Origin: RGIG6353 sp045660745
GTDB taxonomy: Bacteria > Bacillota > Clostridia > Oscillospirales > SIG627
Length of the DNA: 64,000 nucleotides
Assembly (NCBI GenBank): GCA_045660745.1
Contig: JAZREJ010000015.1
Location: 1 to 64,000 of the forward strand
Reading direction: 5' to 3'
Shown here: positions 8,398-17,040 of the stretch, piece by piece
Numbering within the stretch: the first letter of the stretch is position 1
Layout of the letters: every line of letters begins with the position of its first letter
Notes under the pieces: model-generated
Seen by the model: the letters and a program-made list of their open reading frames with translations, nothing else
Database searches by the model: none
What the model was told of the DNA's origin: nothing
Position numbers and translations under genes: made by a program

Positions 8398-9612
8398 TCA
8401 CTGACGGTAACCTTCAAGGAAATCTCCGATATCGAGCATTGCCTGATGGAGCTTTTCGGCTTCGGGAAGCATTACTACACGGAAGTGGTTGGGCTCGGGC
8501 CAATCGAATCCGCTGCCGGGAACAATGAGGATATGTTTTGCTTTGAGAAGGTCGAAAGCAAACTTTCTGTCATCGGTGATATTATGCTTCTTGGCATCAA
8601 ATTTCGGGAATATATAGAACGCACCGAGGTTCTTGACGTAGGAGATATCCTCTATCTCGTCCATAGCCGAACAGCAAGCCTCACGCTGATCGTAAAGACG
8701 TCCGCCCGGAACCATCATTGCCTGTGTGCTTGCGTCGTCGTTGAGAGCTGCGGGGATAACAAGCTGCATGAGTGCGTTTGAGCAAAGACGCATTGCCGCG
8801 AGTGCTACGAGTCCTGCAATGAAGTCCTCACACTTGGAGGTGTCACCGCTGACACACATCCAGCCACAACGGAATCCGCAGATGATGTGTGACTTTGAAA
8901 GACCGTTAAAGGTGATAACGGGGATGTCTCCCGAAAGGGAAGCCAGAGCTGTATGCTTTTTACCGTCAAGAAGCAGTCTGTCGTATATCTCGTCTGCACA
9001 GATTATAAGGTCATTCTCCTTTGCTATCTTGATTATCTCAAGAAGCACCTCGTCGGGATAGAGAGTACCCGTCGGGTTGTTGGGGTTGATTATAACGATT
9101 GCGCGGGTCTTTGGGGTAATTTTGCTTCTGATATCGTTCATGTCGGGATACCAGTTGGAGGACTCGTCGCAGATATAATGTACAGGCTTACCGCCCGCAA
9201 TTCTTACGGTGTTCGACCAAAGTGAATAACAGGGGCAGGGAACGAGCACCTCATCTCCGTCGTTGAGAAGGGCTGTTGTAACCATCGAAACAAGCTCGCT
9301 TACACCGTTGCCGATGAAGATGTTATCCTTCGAGAGCTTTTCGATACCTTTCTTCTTGTGATATTCATATATCGCCTCTCTTGCTGCAGGCATTCCGCGA
9401 AGGTCACAGTATGCAACTGCCTTATCTGCGTTCTCAAGAAGAGCGTTTCTTACACTGTCGGGCATACCAAATCCGAAGGTTGCAGGGTTGCCTGTGTTGA
9501 GCTTGAGTACTTTTGTACCCTCTTTTTCCATTTTGAGAGCTTCGACAAACACGGGACCTCTGATGTCTGAATGGACATATTTAAGCTTGTCCGAGCGCAT
9601 AATATTTTCCAT
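8398..9612 (-). CDS. AlaA-type PLP-dependent aminotransferase (probable alanine transaminase)
   Basis: Fold-type I aminotransferase, 404 residues. The N-terminal stretch SDIRGPVFVEA and LKLNTGNPATFGF match the AlaA/YfbQ group, glutamate-pyruvate aminotransferases. INPNNPTGTLYP and ADEIYDRLLLDG bind the cofactor; SKSHIICGFRCGWM carries the PLP lysine. The start ATG 9612 has CGGAG 7 bases upstream; a longer frame to 9660 has no site and overlaps the promoter. A later ATG at 9600 is also possible. Monocistronic. The substrate is inferred from the subgroup. Confidence 0.82.
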   Translation of the reverse strand: MENIMRSDKLKYVHSDIRGPVFVEALKMEKEGTKVLKLNTGNPATFGFGMPDSVRNALLENADKAVAYCDLRGMPAAREAIYEYHKKKGIEKLSKDNIFIGNGVSELVSMVTTALLNDGDEVLVPCPCYSLWSNTVRIAGGKPVHYICDESSNWYPDMNDIRSKITPKTRAIVIINPNNPTGTLYPDEVLLEIIKIAKENDLIICADEIYDRLLLDGKKHTALASLSGDIPVITFNGLSKSHIICGFRCGWMCVSGDTSKCEDFIAGLVALAAMRLCSNALMQLVIPAALNDDASTQAMMVPGGRLYDQREACCSAMDEIEDISYVKNLGAFYIFPKFDAKKHNITDDRKFAFDLLKAKHILIVPGSGFDWPEPNHFRVVMLPEAEKLHQAMLDIGDFLEGYRQ

Positions 9613-9650
9613 AATTATCTCCGTTTTTTGAAAAATGTAGATTTTTAACA

Positions 9651-9679
9651 AGTATACCATATATATCGTAATTAGTCAA
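9651..9679 (-). promoter_or_regulatory. Promoter of the AlaA-type aminotransferase gene
   Basis: On the minus strand, TTGACT (9679-9674), a 17-base spacer ending TGG (extended -10) and TATACT (9656-9651), 39 bases upstream of the start. Confidence 0.82.
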
Positions 9680-9816
9680 TGTTTTCGAAAAAAATTTGCT
9701 CCAAAGTTCAAATTTGACAAAAAAATAACGAATTAGTCCAAAAACTCCATAAAAAATATAAAACAAATGAGTATTTGCATGAAATAGGATAAATCGGGGT
9801 ATTTTTTTCTAAAAAC

Positions 9817-9845
9817 TTGACAATTACTCCGTGATATATTAAGAT
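9817..9845 (+). promoter_or_regulatory. Promoter of rsmD-coaD
   Basis: A perfect TTGACA at 9817-9822, a 17-base spacer and TAAGAT at 9840-9845, 40 bases before rsmD. The rest of the 9680-9885 gap is AT-rich and holds nothing else I recognise. Confidence 0.75.
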
Positions 9846-9885
9846 ATATAGTGAAGAATCAAAAAATACAGAAAAGAGATAAAAA

Positions 9886-10434
9886 ATGAGGATAATTACA
9901 GGCAAAGCAAGGGGCGTAAAGCTCGATACCGTTGCGGGGGATGCAGTCCGCCCCACTACCGAGATGGCAAAGGAAGGGCTGTTCAGCTCGATTCAGTTCG
10001 ACCTTGATTCAAGACGTGTGCTCGACCTCTTTGCAGGCAGCGGACAGCTTGGACTTGAGGCTCTCAGCCGAGGCGCGGAGTTTGCTGTGTTTATAGATGA
10101 ATCCGAAAAATCCGTTGAGATGGTAAAACGCAATGCGCAGAGAGCAAAGCTCTTTTCACAGTGCCGAGTTGCCAGAATGGATTACACGGATTTTCTTAAG
10201 AAAAACAAGGAAAAATTTCATTACATTTTCGTTGACCCGCCTTACGGTCTCGGAATCATTCCCGAGGTTGTAAAGAAGATAATCAAATATGATGCTCTTG
10301 CTGACGGCGGAGTGATAGTTTGCGAAAACGACGAGGATTCACTTGACCTTGAGGTTCTTGAATCGGTGGGTGCCGAAGTCAAGAAAAAATACAAATACGG
10401 AAAAACGTATATTCACATGGTGGGAAGAAAATGA
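9886..10434 (+). CDS. rsmD: 16S rRNA (guanine966-N2)-methyltransferase
   Basis: SAM-dependent N2 methyltransferase acting on G966 of 16S rRNA during 30S assembly. It has 182 residues, normal length. Motifs: the RsmD signature RPTTEMAKEGLFSSI, the SAM-binding DLFAGSGQLGLEALSRGA, and the catalytic VDPPYGLG (DPPY). The start at 9886 is preceded by AGAAAAGAG, a modest site. It overlaps coaD by four bases (ATGA), the common rsmD-coaD pairing in Bacillota. Confidence 0.93.
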   Translation: MRIITGKARGVKLDTVAGDAVRPTTEMAKEGLFSSIQFDLDSRRVLDLFAGSGQLGLEALSRGAEFAVFIDESEKSVEMVKRNAQRAKLFSQCRVARMDYTDFLKKNKEKFHYIFVDPPYGLGIIPEVVKKIIKYDALADGGVIVCENDEDSLDLEVLESVGAEVKKKYKYGKTYIHMVGRK

Positions 10435-10922
10435 TCACGCTTGCAGTTATTCCGGGAAGCTTCGACCCTATGACAACAGGGCACGTTTCCCTGATAAGCC
10501 GTGCCGCCTCTGTGTTTGAAGAGGTGACGGTGCTTGTTTGTATAAACTTTGACAAGAGCTATATGTTTACCCCCGAGCAAAGACTTGAGATTGCGCAAGC
10601 CTCCCTTTCGCACCTTGAAAACGTTCGGGTTGAGCTTTACACGGGCTGGCTTTACGAGTACCTTGAGGGCTGTAAGCCGTGCGTGCTTGTCAAAGGGATA
10701 AGAAACGAAAAGGACCTTGCCTACGAAAAGAATATGGCGGAATTCAATTTTTCCAAGTGCGGAGTCGAGACCGTGTTTTTTGCCTCCGAAGCATCTGAAA
10801 GTGATACCTCATCCACCAAGGTCAGAGCGCTTCTTTGTGATGGAAGTGCTTCGGGTGAGTGTATACCGCAAAATGCACAAAAAATGATACAAAAATTTTA
10901 CGCAGAAATGAGAAAAAAATAA
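10431..10922 (+). CDS. coaD: Phosphopantetheine adenylyltransferase
   Basis: Transfers AMP to 4'-phosphopantetheine, the fourth CoA step. 163 residues. The nucleotidyltransferase signature is at the N-terminus, GSFDPMTTGHVSLI (TxGH), and KGIRNEKDLAYEKNMAEFN matches the family pantetheine-binding region. SDTSSTKVRAL near the C-terminus corresponds to the ISSTKVR adenylate-binding loop. It starts within the rsmD stop. No clear hairpin terminator follows before the mraZ promoter. Confidence 0.95.
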   Translation: MITLAVIPGSFDPMTTGHVSLISRAASVFEEVTVLVCINFDKSYMFTPEQRLEIAQASLSHLENVRVELYTGWLYEYLEGCKPCVLVKGIRNEKDLAYEKNMAEFNFSKCGVETVFFASEASESDTSSTKVRALLCDGSASGECIPQNAQKMIQKFYAEMRKK

Positions 10923-10943
10923 TCATATTATTAATAAAAACTC

Positions 10944-10972
10944 TTGCATTTTTCTCTTTTCTGCGTTATACT
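10944..10972 (+). promoter_or_regulatory. Promoter of the division and cell-wall cluster
   Basis: TTGCAT at 10944-10949, a 17-base spacer and TATACT at 10967-10972, followed by repeat boxes typical of MraZ operators. Confidence 0.78.
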
Positions 10973-10982
10973 ATACCCAACG

Positions 10983-11012
10983 GTGGTGAATTATGGTTTA
11001 CAGTGGTGGAAA
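10983..11012 (+). promoter_or_regulatory. Candidate MraZ operator: three 10-bp-spaced boxes
   Basis: Three decamers in register start at 10983 (GTGGTGAATT), 10993 (ATGGTTTACA) and 11003 (GTGGTGGAAA). MraZ autoregulates its operon by binding short G-rich direct repeats with 10-bp spacing near the promoter. The array lies 10 bases after the -10 element and upstream of mraZ, as expected for autorepression. Confidence 0.65.
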
Positions 11013-11067
11013 ATTCCACTAAATTCACCTGATTTTCCCATAAATGGAATAAAAAGGAGGGGACAGT

Positions 11068-11487
11068 ATGTTACTTGGTGAATATAATTATAACCTTGAT
11101 GCCAAGGGCAGAGTGTTTGTTCCCGCCAAGCTCAGGGACGATCTCGGAGAGACCTTTGTTGTCGCAAAGAGCATGGATAAGTGCGTGAGTGTTTATTCTC
11201 TTGCAATGTGGGAGAAGTACGTTGAAAAGCTTAATTCAATTCCCGAGATGAGAGCACGCTATATAAGGCGCTTCGTTTATTCGAGCGCTACAGAGGCATC
11301 CTGCGATGCTCAAGGACGTGTGGTGCTTCCTCAGGGCCTCAGAGAGCATGCAGGACTTGACAAAGAGCTCATTATTATCGGTGCGGGCGATCATGCCGAG
11401 ATATGGGACGTTGCAACCTGGAACTCCTATATGTCCGAGGGCAGTGTTGAGGGAATGGTTGAGACTCTTATGGAGTTTGGATTCTGA
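11068..11487 (+). CDS. mraZ: Transcriptional regulator MraZ
   Basis: Two SpoVT/AbrB-like half-domains in 139 residues; the protein forms a ring and binds DNA repeats upstream of its own gene. The family signatures are LLGEYNYNLDAKGRVFVPAKLRDDLG in the first half and DAQGRVVLPQGLREHAGL in the second. AAAGGAGGGG at 11052-11061 is a strong ribosome site. It is the first gene of the dcw cluster and its stop overlaps rsmH by one base. Confidence 0.96.
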   Translation: MLLGEYNYNLDAKGRVFVPAKLRDDLGETFVVAKSMDKCVSVYSLAMWEKYVEKLNSIPEMRARYIRRFVYSSATEASCDAQGRVVLPQGLREHAGLDKELIIIGAGDHAEIWDVATWNSYMSEGSVEGMVETLMEFGF

Positions 11488-12416
11488 TGAGTGAGTTTAA
11501 TCATTATTCGGTACTCCTTGAGGAGACGGTCGATGCTTTGAATATCGACCCTGATGGAATCTACGTTGACTGCACTCTCGGTGGAGGCGGTCATTCGCTT
11601 GAGATAGTTAAAAGACTCAAGGGCGGCAGACTTATTTGTATCGACCGCGATACGGATGCAATAGAAGCGTCAAAGAAGAGACTTGAAAAATACCTTGACA
11701 AAATTACTTTTGTTCATTCCAATTATAAAGACATTAAGCAAATTCTTTCCTCCCTTGGCATTGAGTCGGTGGAAGGAGTCACGGCGGACCTCGGGGTGTC
11801 ATCCTATCAGCTGGATACTCCCGAGCGTGGATTTTCCTTCCATCACAATGCATTCCTTGACATGAGGATGAATAGAGACGATCCCCTTGATGCGTCAAGG
11901 GTGGTCAACGAGTACTCCGAAGAGGAGCTTCGCCGTGTGATATTTGAGTACGGTGAGGAAAAGTGGGCGTCCCGAATTGCCGCGGGTATCGTTCGTGCAA
12001 GAGAAAAAAAGAAGATAGAAACCACGTTTGAGCTTGTGGATATAATAAAGGAAAACGTTCCGTCCTCCTACCTCCGCGAGAAGCACCCCGCAAGGCGTAC
12101 TTTTCAAGCCATAAGAATAGAGGTAAACGACGAGATAGGTGTTTTGAAGGGTGCTGTTTCCGATATGATAGACTGTCTGTCTTTGAACGGAAGGATTGCT
12201 GTGATAACCTTCCATTCACTTGAAGACAGAGCTGTAAAAGAGGCATTTGCCGAGCGAACTAGCGGATGCACGTGTCCTTCAAGCTTCCCTGTATGTGTGT
12301 GCGGATTCAAACCGACACTTAAGCTTTTGAAAAAATCTCAGACAGCGGGCAAGAGCGAGCTCTCTGAGAACAACCGTTCAAGGAGCGCCAGACTCAGGAG
12401 CGCTGAGAAGATATAA
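11487..12416 (+). CDS. rsmH: 16S rRNA (cytosine1402-N4)-methyltransferase
   Basis: SAM-dependent N4 methylation of C1402 in the decoding centre. 309 residues. Motifs: HYSVLLEETVDAL, the SAM loop DCTLGGGGHS, DLGVSSYQLDTPERGFSFHH and the C-terminal ITFHSLEDRAVK. A Cys-rich loop (CTCPSSFPVCVCG) appears in many RsmH proteins. Translationally coupled to mraZ (TGATG). Confidence 0.96.
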   Translation: MSEFNHYSVLLEETVDALNIDPDGIYVDCTLGGGGHSLEIVKRLKGGRLICIDRDTDAIEASKKRLEKYLDKITFVHSNYKDIKQILSSLGIESVEGVTADLGVSSYQLDTPERGFSFHHNAFLDMRMNRDDPLDASRVVNEYSEEELRRVIFEYGEEKWASRIAAGIVRAREKKKIETTFELVDIIKENVPSSYLREKHPARRTFQAIRIEVNDEIGVLKGAVSDMIDCLSLNGRIAVITFHSLEDRAVKEAFAERTSGCTCPSSFPVCVCGFKPTLKLLKKSQTAGKSELSENNRSRSARLRSAEKI

Positions 12417-12434
12417 TCAGGAAAGGAAAAAGAG

Positions 12435-13112
12435 ATGCCGAAAGATTACACTATGGGTGATGATATTCTTGTACAAAAAAAGAATAGCTCTTCTACTGTG
12501 ACCGAAAAAGAACTTGCAGAAGAACTCCTTCAGGCTGAAGGTTATACCCCTCCAACCAAGCCCAGACGTGTAAACGGAGGAGAGGAGATTGCAAGTGCAA
12601 GTCACACGGATAAAAATAAAAAGCGCCTCAATCAGACTCTTTCAAAAACTCCCGAGCCTGCAAGACAGAGTGTCAAAAGAAAGTCGGTAGCTCAAAGGAT
12701 CATGCCGTTCCGTGCCGAACGCGAGAAGGCGGCGTCACCGTTCCCGATATCCTACATGTTTTTCATTCTTATTCTTACCGCTATTATGGTTTACGTCGTG
12801 CATCTTTATATAGAGATTTCCGAGCTTGATGCAACAATTTCCGAATGTAATAATACGCTTGTCGAACTGAAAAGCGAACAGAACGACCTTCAGTTTGAAA
12901 AGAACAGACTTATCGATCTTGAGGAGATAGAGCGTATTGCCCGCGAGGAATACGGCATGGTAAGTGCGGATCAGCTTCCCAAGGAATATATCACCTCCGA
13001 GGGTGGAGATCGCATTCAAATTCTTGAAACGGAAGATGATAAAAGTGCGGCGGGTGTGTTAATGTCGGGATTCGGCAAGGTAATTGGCTCCGCTTTATCA
13101 TATATAAACTAG
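12435..13112 (+). CDS. ftsL: FtsL-like cell division protein
   Basis: 225 residues. A basic, disordered cytoplasmic tail (~1-103) is followed by one membrane helix (~105-125, ISYMFFILILTAIMVY) and an extracytoplasmic coiled coil (~128-165, LVELKSEQNDLQFEKNRL). This is the FtsL/DivIC bitopic layout. It sits exactly between rsmH and the division transpeptidase, where ftsL normally lies. The tail is longer than in B. subtilis FtsL. Sequence similarity alone is weak in this family; position and topology carry the call. It would form the FtsL-DivIC-DivIB complex with the ftsQ product downstream. Confidence 0.85.
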   Translation: MPKDYTMGDDILVQKKNSSSTVTEKELAEELLQAEGYTPPTKPRRVNGGEEIASASHTDKNKKRLNQTLSKTPEPARQSVKRKSVAQRIMPFRAEREKAASPFPISYMFFILILTAIMVYVVHLYIEISELDATISECNNTLVELKSEQNDLQFEKNRLIDLEEIERIAREEYGMVSADQLPKEYITSEGGDRIQILETEDDKSAAGVLMSGFGKVIGSALSYIN

Positions 13113-13204
13113 TAAAAACATAAAATTCAGTAAGAGTAAAGGGAATATAAAAGGTCTCTTTACTCTTTTTGCCCTAAAACGATTGAGAGCACAGGAGGAT
13201 AGAG

Positions 13205-15544
13205 TTGAAATTCAGGATTCATACTTCCCGAAAAGTGATACACACAAAGAGTAGTTTTTTCTTTGCTATCATGCTTTTCTTTGGAATTTTACTCATAGCA
13301 CGACTCGGATACATAATGATAGGTCAGTACGATGAGTATCAGAACAAGGCACTTGAGCAGGCAACAACCGAAAACGTTGTTTCGGCATCCAGAGGTACCA
13401 TATACGACAGAAACATGAATATTCTTGCGGTGTCAACCACTGTTGAGCGTGTGTTTATTTCTCCTTTCGATATACCGAAAATGACGGTCGGAGAGTACAT
13501 AGAGGAATACGTTGACGGTATGAAGGGCACGTCGGAGGAAAAGGCGGCAGAGCGCAAGAGACTTTTGTCGGTATTCCCCTCCACGTCTGTCAGTGTAAGC
13601 GAGGACGTTGCCGGATTCCTTTCGGAAATACTTGAAGTTGATAAGAGTATGATTCTTGAAAAGGCGGCTAAGATAAACAGAAAGGACGAAACAATAAAGC
13701 AGAAGGTCGATAAGGCGACCTGTGATAAGATACGTGAAATAATCGTTTCCCGACATTATACGGGATTTGTGCATATGCAGGAGGATACCAAGAGAAGCTA
13801 TCCTCAGGGATCGGTTGCCAGCCACGTGCTTGGCTTTACGGGAGCGGAAAACAGCGGACTTGCGGGAGTTGAGCTTTCCTACAACAAAGAGCTTTCGGGC
13901 ACAAATGGAAAAATCATCACCGCGGTTAACGGTGTAGGCGAGCAAATGCCCTACAAGTACGAGAGCTACATTCCCGCCGAAAACGGAACCAACCTCATGC
14001 TCACGCTTGATGTCACGGTGCAAAAGATACTTGAAAAGCATCTTGAAACAGCCCTTGCCGAAACCCAGGCAGAGGAGGGGGTATGGGGTGTTGTAATGGA
14101 TGTTGACACGGGAGAACTTCTCGGAATGGCGGGACTTCCCGATTTTGACTGTAATTCTCCGTATACACTCGACGACCTTTCACAGGCTGAGTATGATGCT
14201 TTTGTCGGCACAGACGAAGAAAAGAATAAAATGTATTCGGATCTTCTTTACGGTATGTGGGAGAATAAGCTTGTTACAAATACCTACGAGCCCGGTTCTA
14301 CCTTCAAGATGCTGACAGCATCAATGGCGATAGAGGAAAATCTCATTCGCGGAAATGAAAATTTCCATTGCAGCGGTTCCATTATGGTTGAAGGATATCC
14401 CAAGCCCATAAAGTGCCACTATCAGTGGGGACACGGCAATCAGACCTTTGAACAAACCCTTTGGCATTCCTGTAACCCCGCATTCGTAACCGTAGGCTTG
14501 CGAATAGGAAATGAAAAATTCCTCGAATATTTCAAGGCATTCGGGTATTTTGAAAAGACCGGTATAGATCTCCCGGGTGAGAGACTCGGCTTGTGGTTCC
14601 AAAATTTTAACAGAGTAGAGCTTGCGGTATCTGCATTCGGACAGACCTTTACCGTAACTCCCATTCAGCATATTACCGCTGTTGCCGCTGTTGCAAACGG
14701 CGGAAATCTCGTGACACCTCACGTTGTAAAGGCGAGCGTTGACGATGACGGAAAGATTATTGAAAGCCATATCCCCGAGATAAAACGTCAGGTAGTGTCC
14801 GAGGATACCTGTAATTTGGTGCTCTCGTACATGCGCGGCGGCGTTGAAAACGGAGGCTCTTCAAGAAATGCCTACGTTACAGGCTACAGTGTCGCTGCTA
14901 AGACGGGAACGTCGGTTAAGACGAATCTCAGAAACGAAACGGGAGAGACTAAGTATATTGCCTCCTGTGTTGCATTTGCTCCGGCGGATGACCCGAAGGT
15001 GGCTGTCATGGTTCTTATCGATGAGCCTATCGGCACATATTACGGTGGTACCATTGCTGCTCCCGTTGTTTCGAGAGTGCTCTCCGAGGTGCTTCCTTAT
15101 CTCGGTGTTGAGCTTTCCTACAGCGAAGCGGATGAGCATTTTGCGGCATATCCCGTTGGAAACTATGTAGGCTATTCAGTGGAGGATGCCAAGACGAAGG
15201 TTAAAGAGGCTGAGTATAACGTCAAGGTTATCGGTGAAGGCTCCACAGTTTTGAGACAGGTGCCCAAATCGGGTGAGGGTCTTGCACACGGCTCCACAGT
15301 AGTCCTTTACACCGACAGTGTGACATCAGGTCTTGTGACCGTTCCGAATGTTGTGGGAATGACGGCAAATCAGGCGAATAAGGCTCTCACCGACGCGGGA
15401 CTTAATATCGGTATTTCAGGTACCAGCCAAGGCTCGCTTGACGGTGCTGTTTCGGCGGCACAGTCAATTGATGCGGGAGAAGTGGTAGAACGAGGCACGG
15501 TCATAACAGTAGAATTCAGACATTTTTCAAATATTACCGACTGA
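13205..15544 (+). CDS. ftsI: Class B penicillin-binding protein with two PASTA domains (FtsI/SpoVD type)
   Basis: A 779-residue peptidoglycan transpeptidase for septum or spore cortex. One N-terminal membrane helix (~18-40), then the dimerisation region with ASRGTIYDRNMNILA (~61). In the transpeptidase domain the SxxK is S365-TFK in EPGSTFKML, SxN is S422-CN, and KTG is K566-TGTS. Two PASTA domains follow (~655-712 and ~716-775, VTVPNVVGMTANQAN). The start is TTG 13205 with AGGAGG at 13194-13199. PASTA repeats and the position beside murE resemble SpoVD/PBP2b; which of the two roles applies cannot be told from sequence. Confidence 0.92.
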   Translation: MKFRIHTSRKVIHTKSSFFFAIMLFFGILLIARLGYIMIGQYDEYQNKALEQATTENVVSASRGTIYDRNMNILAVSTTVERVFISPFDIPKMTVGEYIEEYVDGMKGTSEEKAAERKRLLSVFPSTSVSVSEDVAGFLSEILEVDKSMILEKAAKINRKDETIKQKVDKATCDKIREIIVSRHYTGFVHMQEDTKRSYPQGSVASHVLGFTGAENSGLAGVELSYNKELSGTNGKIITAVNGVGEQMPYKYESYIPAENGTNLMLTLDVTVQKILEKHLETALAETQAEEGVWGVVMDVDTGELLGMAGLPDFDCNSPYTLDDLSQAEYDAFVGTDEEKNKMYSDLLYGMWENKLVTNTYEPGSTFKMLTASMAIEENLIRGNENFHCSGSIMVEGYPKPIKCHYQWGHGNQTFEQTLWHSCNPAFVTVGLRIGNEKFLEYFKAFGYFEKTGIDLPGERLGLWFQNFNRVELAVSAFGQTFTVTPIQHITAVAAVANGGNLVTPHVVKASVDDDGKIIESHIPEIKRQVVSEDTCNLVLSYMRGGVENGGSSRNAYVTGYSVAAKTGTSVKTNLRNETGETKYIASCVAFAPADDPKVAVMVLIDEPIGTYYGGTIAAPVVSRVLSEVLPYLGVELSYSEADEHFAAYPVGNYVGYSVEDAKTKVKEAEYNVKVIGEGSTVLRQVPKSGEGLAHGSTVVLYTDSVTSGLVTVPNVVGMTANQANKALTDAGLNIGISGTSQGSLDGAVSAAQSIDAGEVVERGTVITVEFRHFSNITD

Positions 15545-15558
15545 GAAAGGCGAAAAAG

Positions 15559-17040
15559 ATGCTTCTTGAAAAGGTTTTTGACAACATTACAGTAAAAAAG
15601 ACAAACGTTGATTTCAGTAAACAGTGTACGGGAATCACCGAAAACTCTCGCCGTGTCAAGGAGGGCTTTGTTTTCTGCGCCCTCAAGGGAGAGAGAGTTG
15701 ACGGAAACAGATATATTGATTCAGCACTTTCAGCGGGGGCAGTATGCGTAGTCACCGAAACCGAGCCCGAGGGAAACGTTCCGTTTGTGCTTGTCGATGA
15801 CGCAAGAGGAGTGTTCTCAAGAATACTGTCAAATTTCTATTCTCATCCCGAACGCTCTTTCAAGTACGCAGTGGCAGTTACCGGTACCAACGGAAAGACC
15901 TCCACTACTGTTATGCTCAAGTCGATTTTTGAGGCGGCGGGATACAAGGTGGGACTTATAGGAACCATGAAGTATCTTATCGGAGACAAGGAATACAACG
16001 CTGAATCCGACGGAAATCTTCTTACCACACCCGACCCTGAGAATTTTTACGCTCTTCTTGACGTTATGAGACGTGAGAACACGGAAGTGCTTGTAATGGA
16101 AGCATCAAGTCACGCTCTTGCAATGGATAAGCTTGGCGATATTGAGTTTGACTGCGGAATTTTTACAAACCTCACACAAGACCATCTGAATTTCCACGGA
16201 ACTATTGAAAATTACAGAGAGGCTAAGTCAAAGCTTTTTAAAAAGTCGAAAATATCTCTTATCAATGACGATGACCCCTCGGGGGCGTTCATGCGCTCGG
16301 CGGCCGTTGGGGAGGTAAGAGGATATTCGATAAACGATATAAACAGCGACTACAATGCCGCAAGCATCAGGTATCTCGGTGCGGTTGGCGTTGATTACGT
16401 ATTCCTTAAAAAGGAGCTTATATTCAGAGTGTTTGTGGGTATTCCCGGCACCTTTACGGTGTATAATTCACTTGCGGCGGCATCCTGTGCTCATATTCTC
16501 GGTGTGGAACAGGATGCAATAGTGGAAGGACTCCGCGCGCTTGAAAGGGTAGAAGGACGTGTTGACAGGGTTGATATCGAAGCACCTTTCTCGGTAATCA
16601 TTGATTTTGCACACACTCCCGATGCCATGGATAACGTGCTCAAGACGGTTCGTGCCTTCACTATGGGCAGAATAATAACAGTGTTCGGATGCGGAGGAGA
16701 CAGAGATCGCGGAAAGCGTCCTATAATGGGTGCACTTGCGACCGAAAAGAGTGACTACGTTATAGTCACCTCGGATAATTCACGCACCGAAAACCGTGAC
16801 AGTATTATAGCCGAGATACTTGACGGCATAAAGACTCGTCGCGACATGGTTGAAAGTGAGCCGGATCGTGCCACGGCTATCAGACGCGCAATGGATATTG
16901 CAGGGGAGGGGGACGTTGTTCTGCTTCTCGGCAAGGGACACGAAGAGTACGAAATAGACGAAAACGGCAAGCACCCCTTCTCAGAGCGCCTTATAGTCAG
17001 CGAATACTATGAAAGAATGAAAGCTGAGGGGAGAATATGA
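15559..17040 (+). CDS. murE: UDP-MurNAc-tripeptide synthetase (MurE ligase)
   Basis: ATP-dependent ligase adding the third stem-peptide residue to UDP-MurNAc-L-Ala-D-Glu. 493 residues. The P-loop is TGTNGKTSTTV; the central domain has EASSHALAMDKL and TNLTQDHLNFHGT; the C-terminal domain has FGCGGDRDRGKRP. The substrate loop reads SDNSRTE. Diaminopimelate-adding MurE carries DNPR, so the Arg is kept but Pro is Ser. I infer meso-diaminopimelate as the substrate, with caution. It overlaps murF by four bases. Confidence 0.93.
   Translation: MLLEKVFDNITVKKTNVDFSKQCTGITENSRRVKEGFVFCALKGERVDGNRYIDSALSAGAVCVVTETEPEGNVPFVLVDDARGVFSRILSNFYSHPERSFKYAVAVTGTNGKTSTTVMLKSIFEAAGYKVGLIGTMKYLIGDKEYNAESDGNLLTTPDPENFYALLDVMRRENTEVLVMEASSHALAMDKLGDIEFDCGIFTNLTQDHLNFHGTIENYREAKSKLFKKSKISLINDDDPSGAFMRSAAVGEVRGYSINDINSDYNAASIRYLGAVGVDYVFLKKELIFRVFVGIPGTFTVYNSLAAASCAHILGVEQDAIVEGLRALERVEGRVDRVDIEAPFSVIIDFAHTPDAMDNVLKTVRAFTMGRIITVFGCGGDRDRGKRPIMGALATEKSDYVIVTSDNSRTENRDSIIAEILDGIKTRRDMVESEPDRATAIRRAMDIAGEGDVVLLLGKGHEEYEIDENGKHPFSERLIVSEYYERMKAEGRI

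Noticed and set aside
13205..15544. Reading the PBP as beta-lactam resistance determinant
   Set aside because: It is the ordinary class B PBP of the division cluster with intact SxxK, SxN and KTG motifs; nothing in the sequence argues for resistance.
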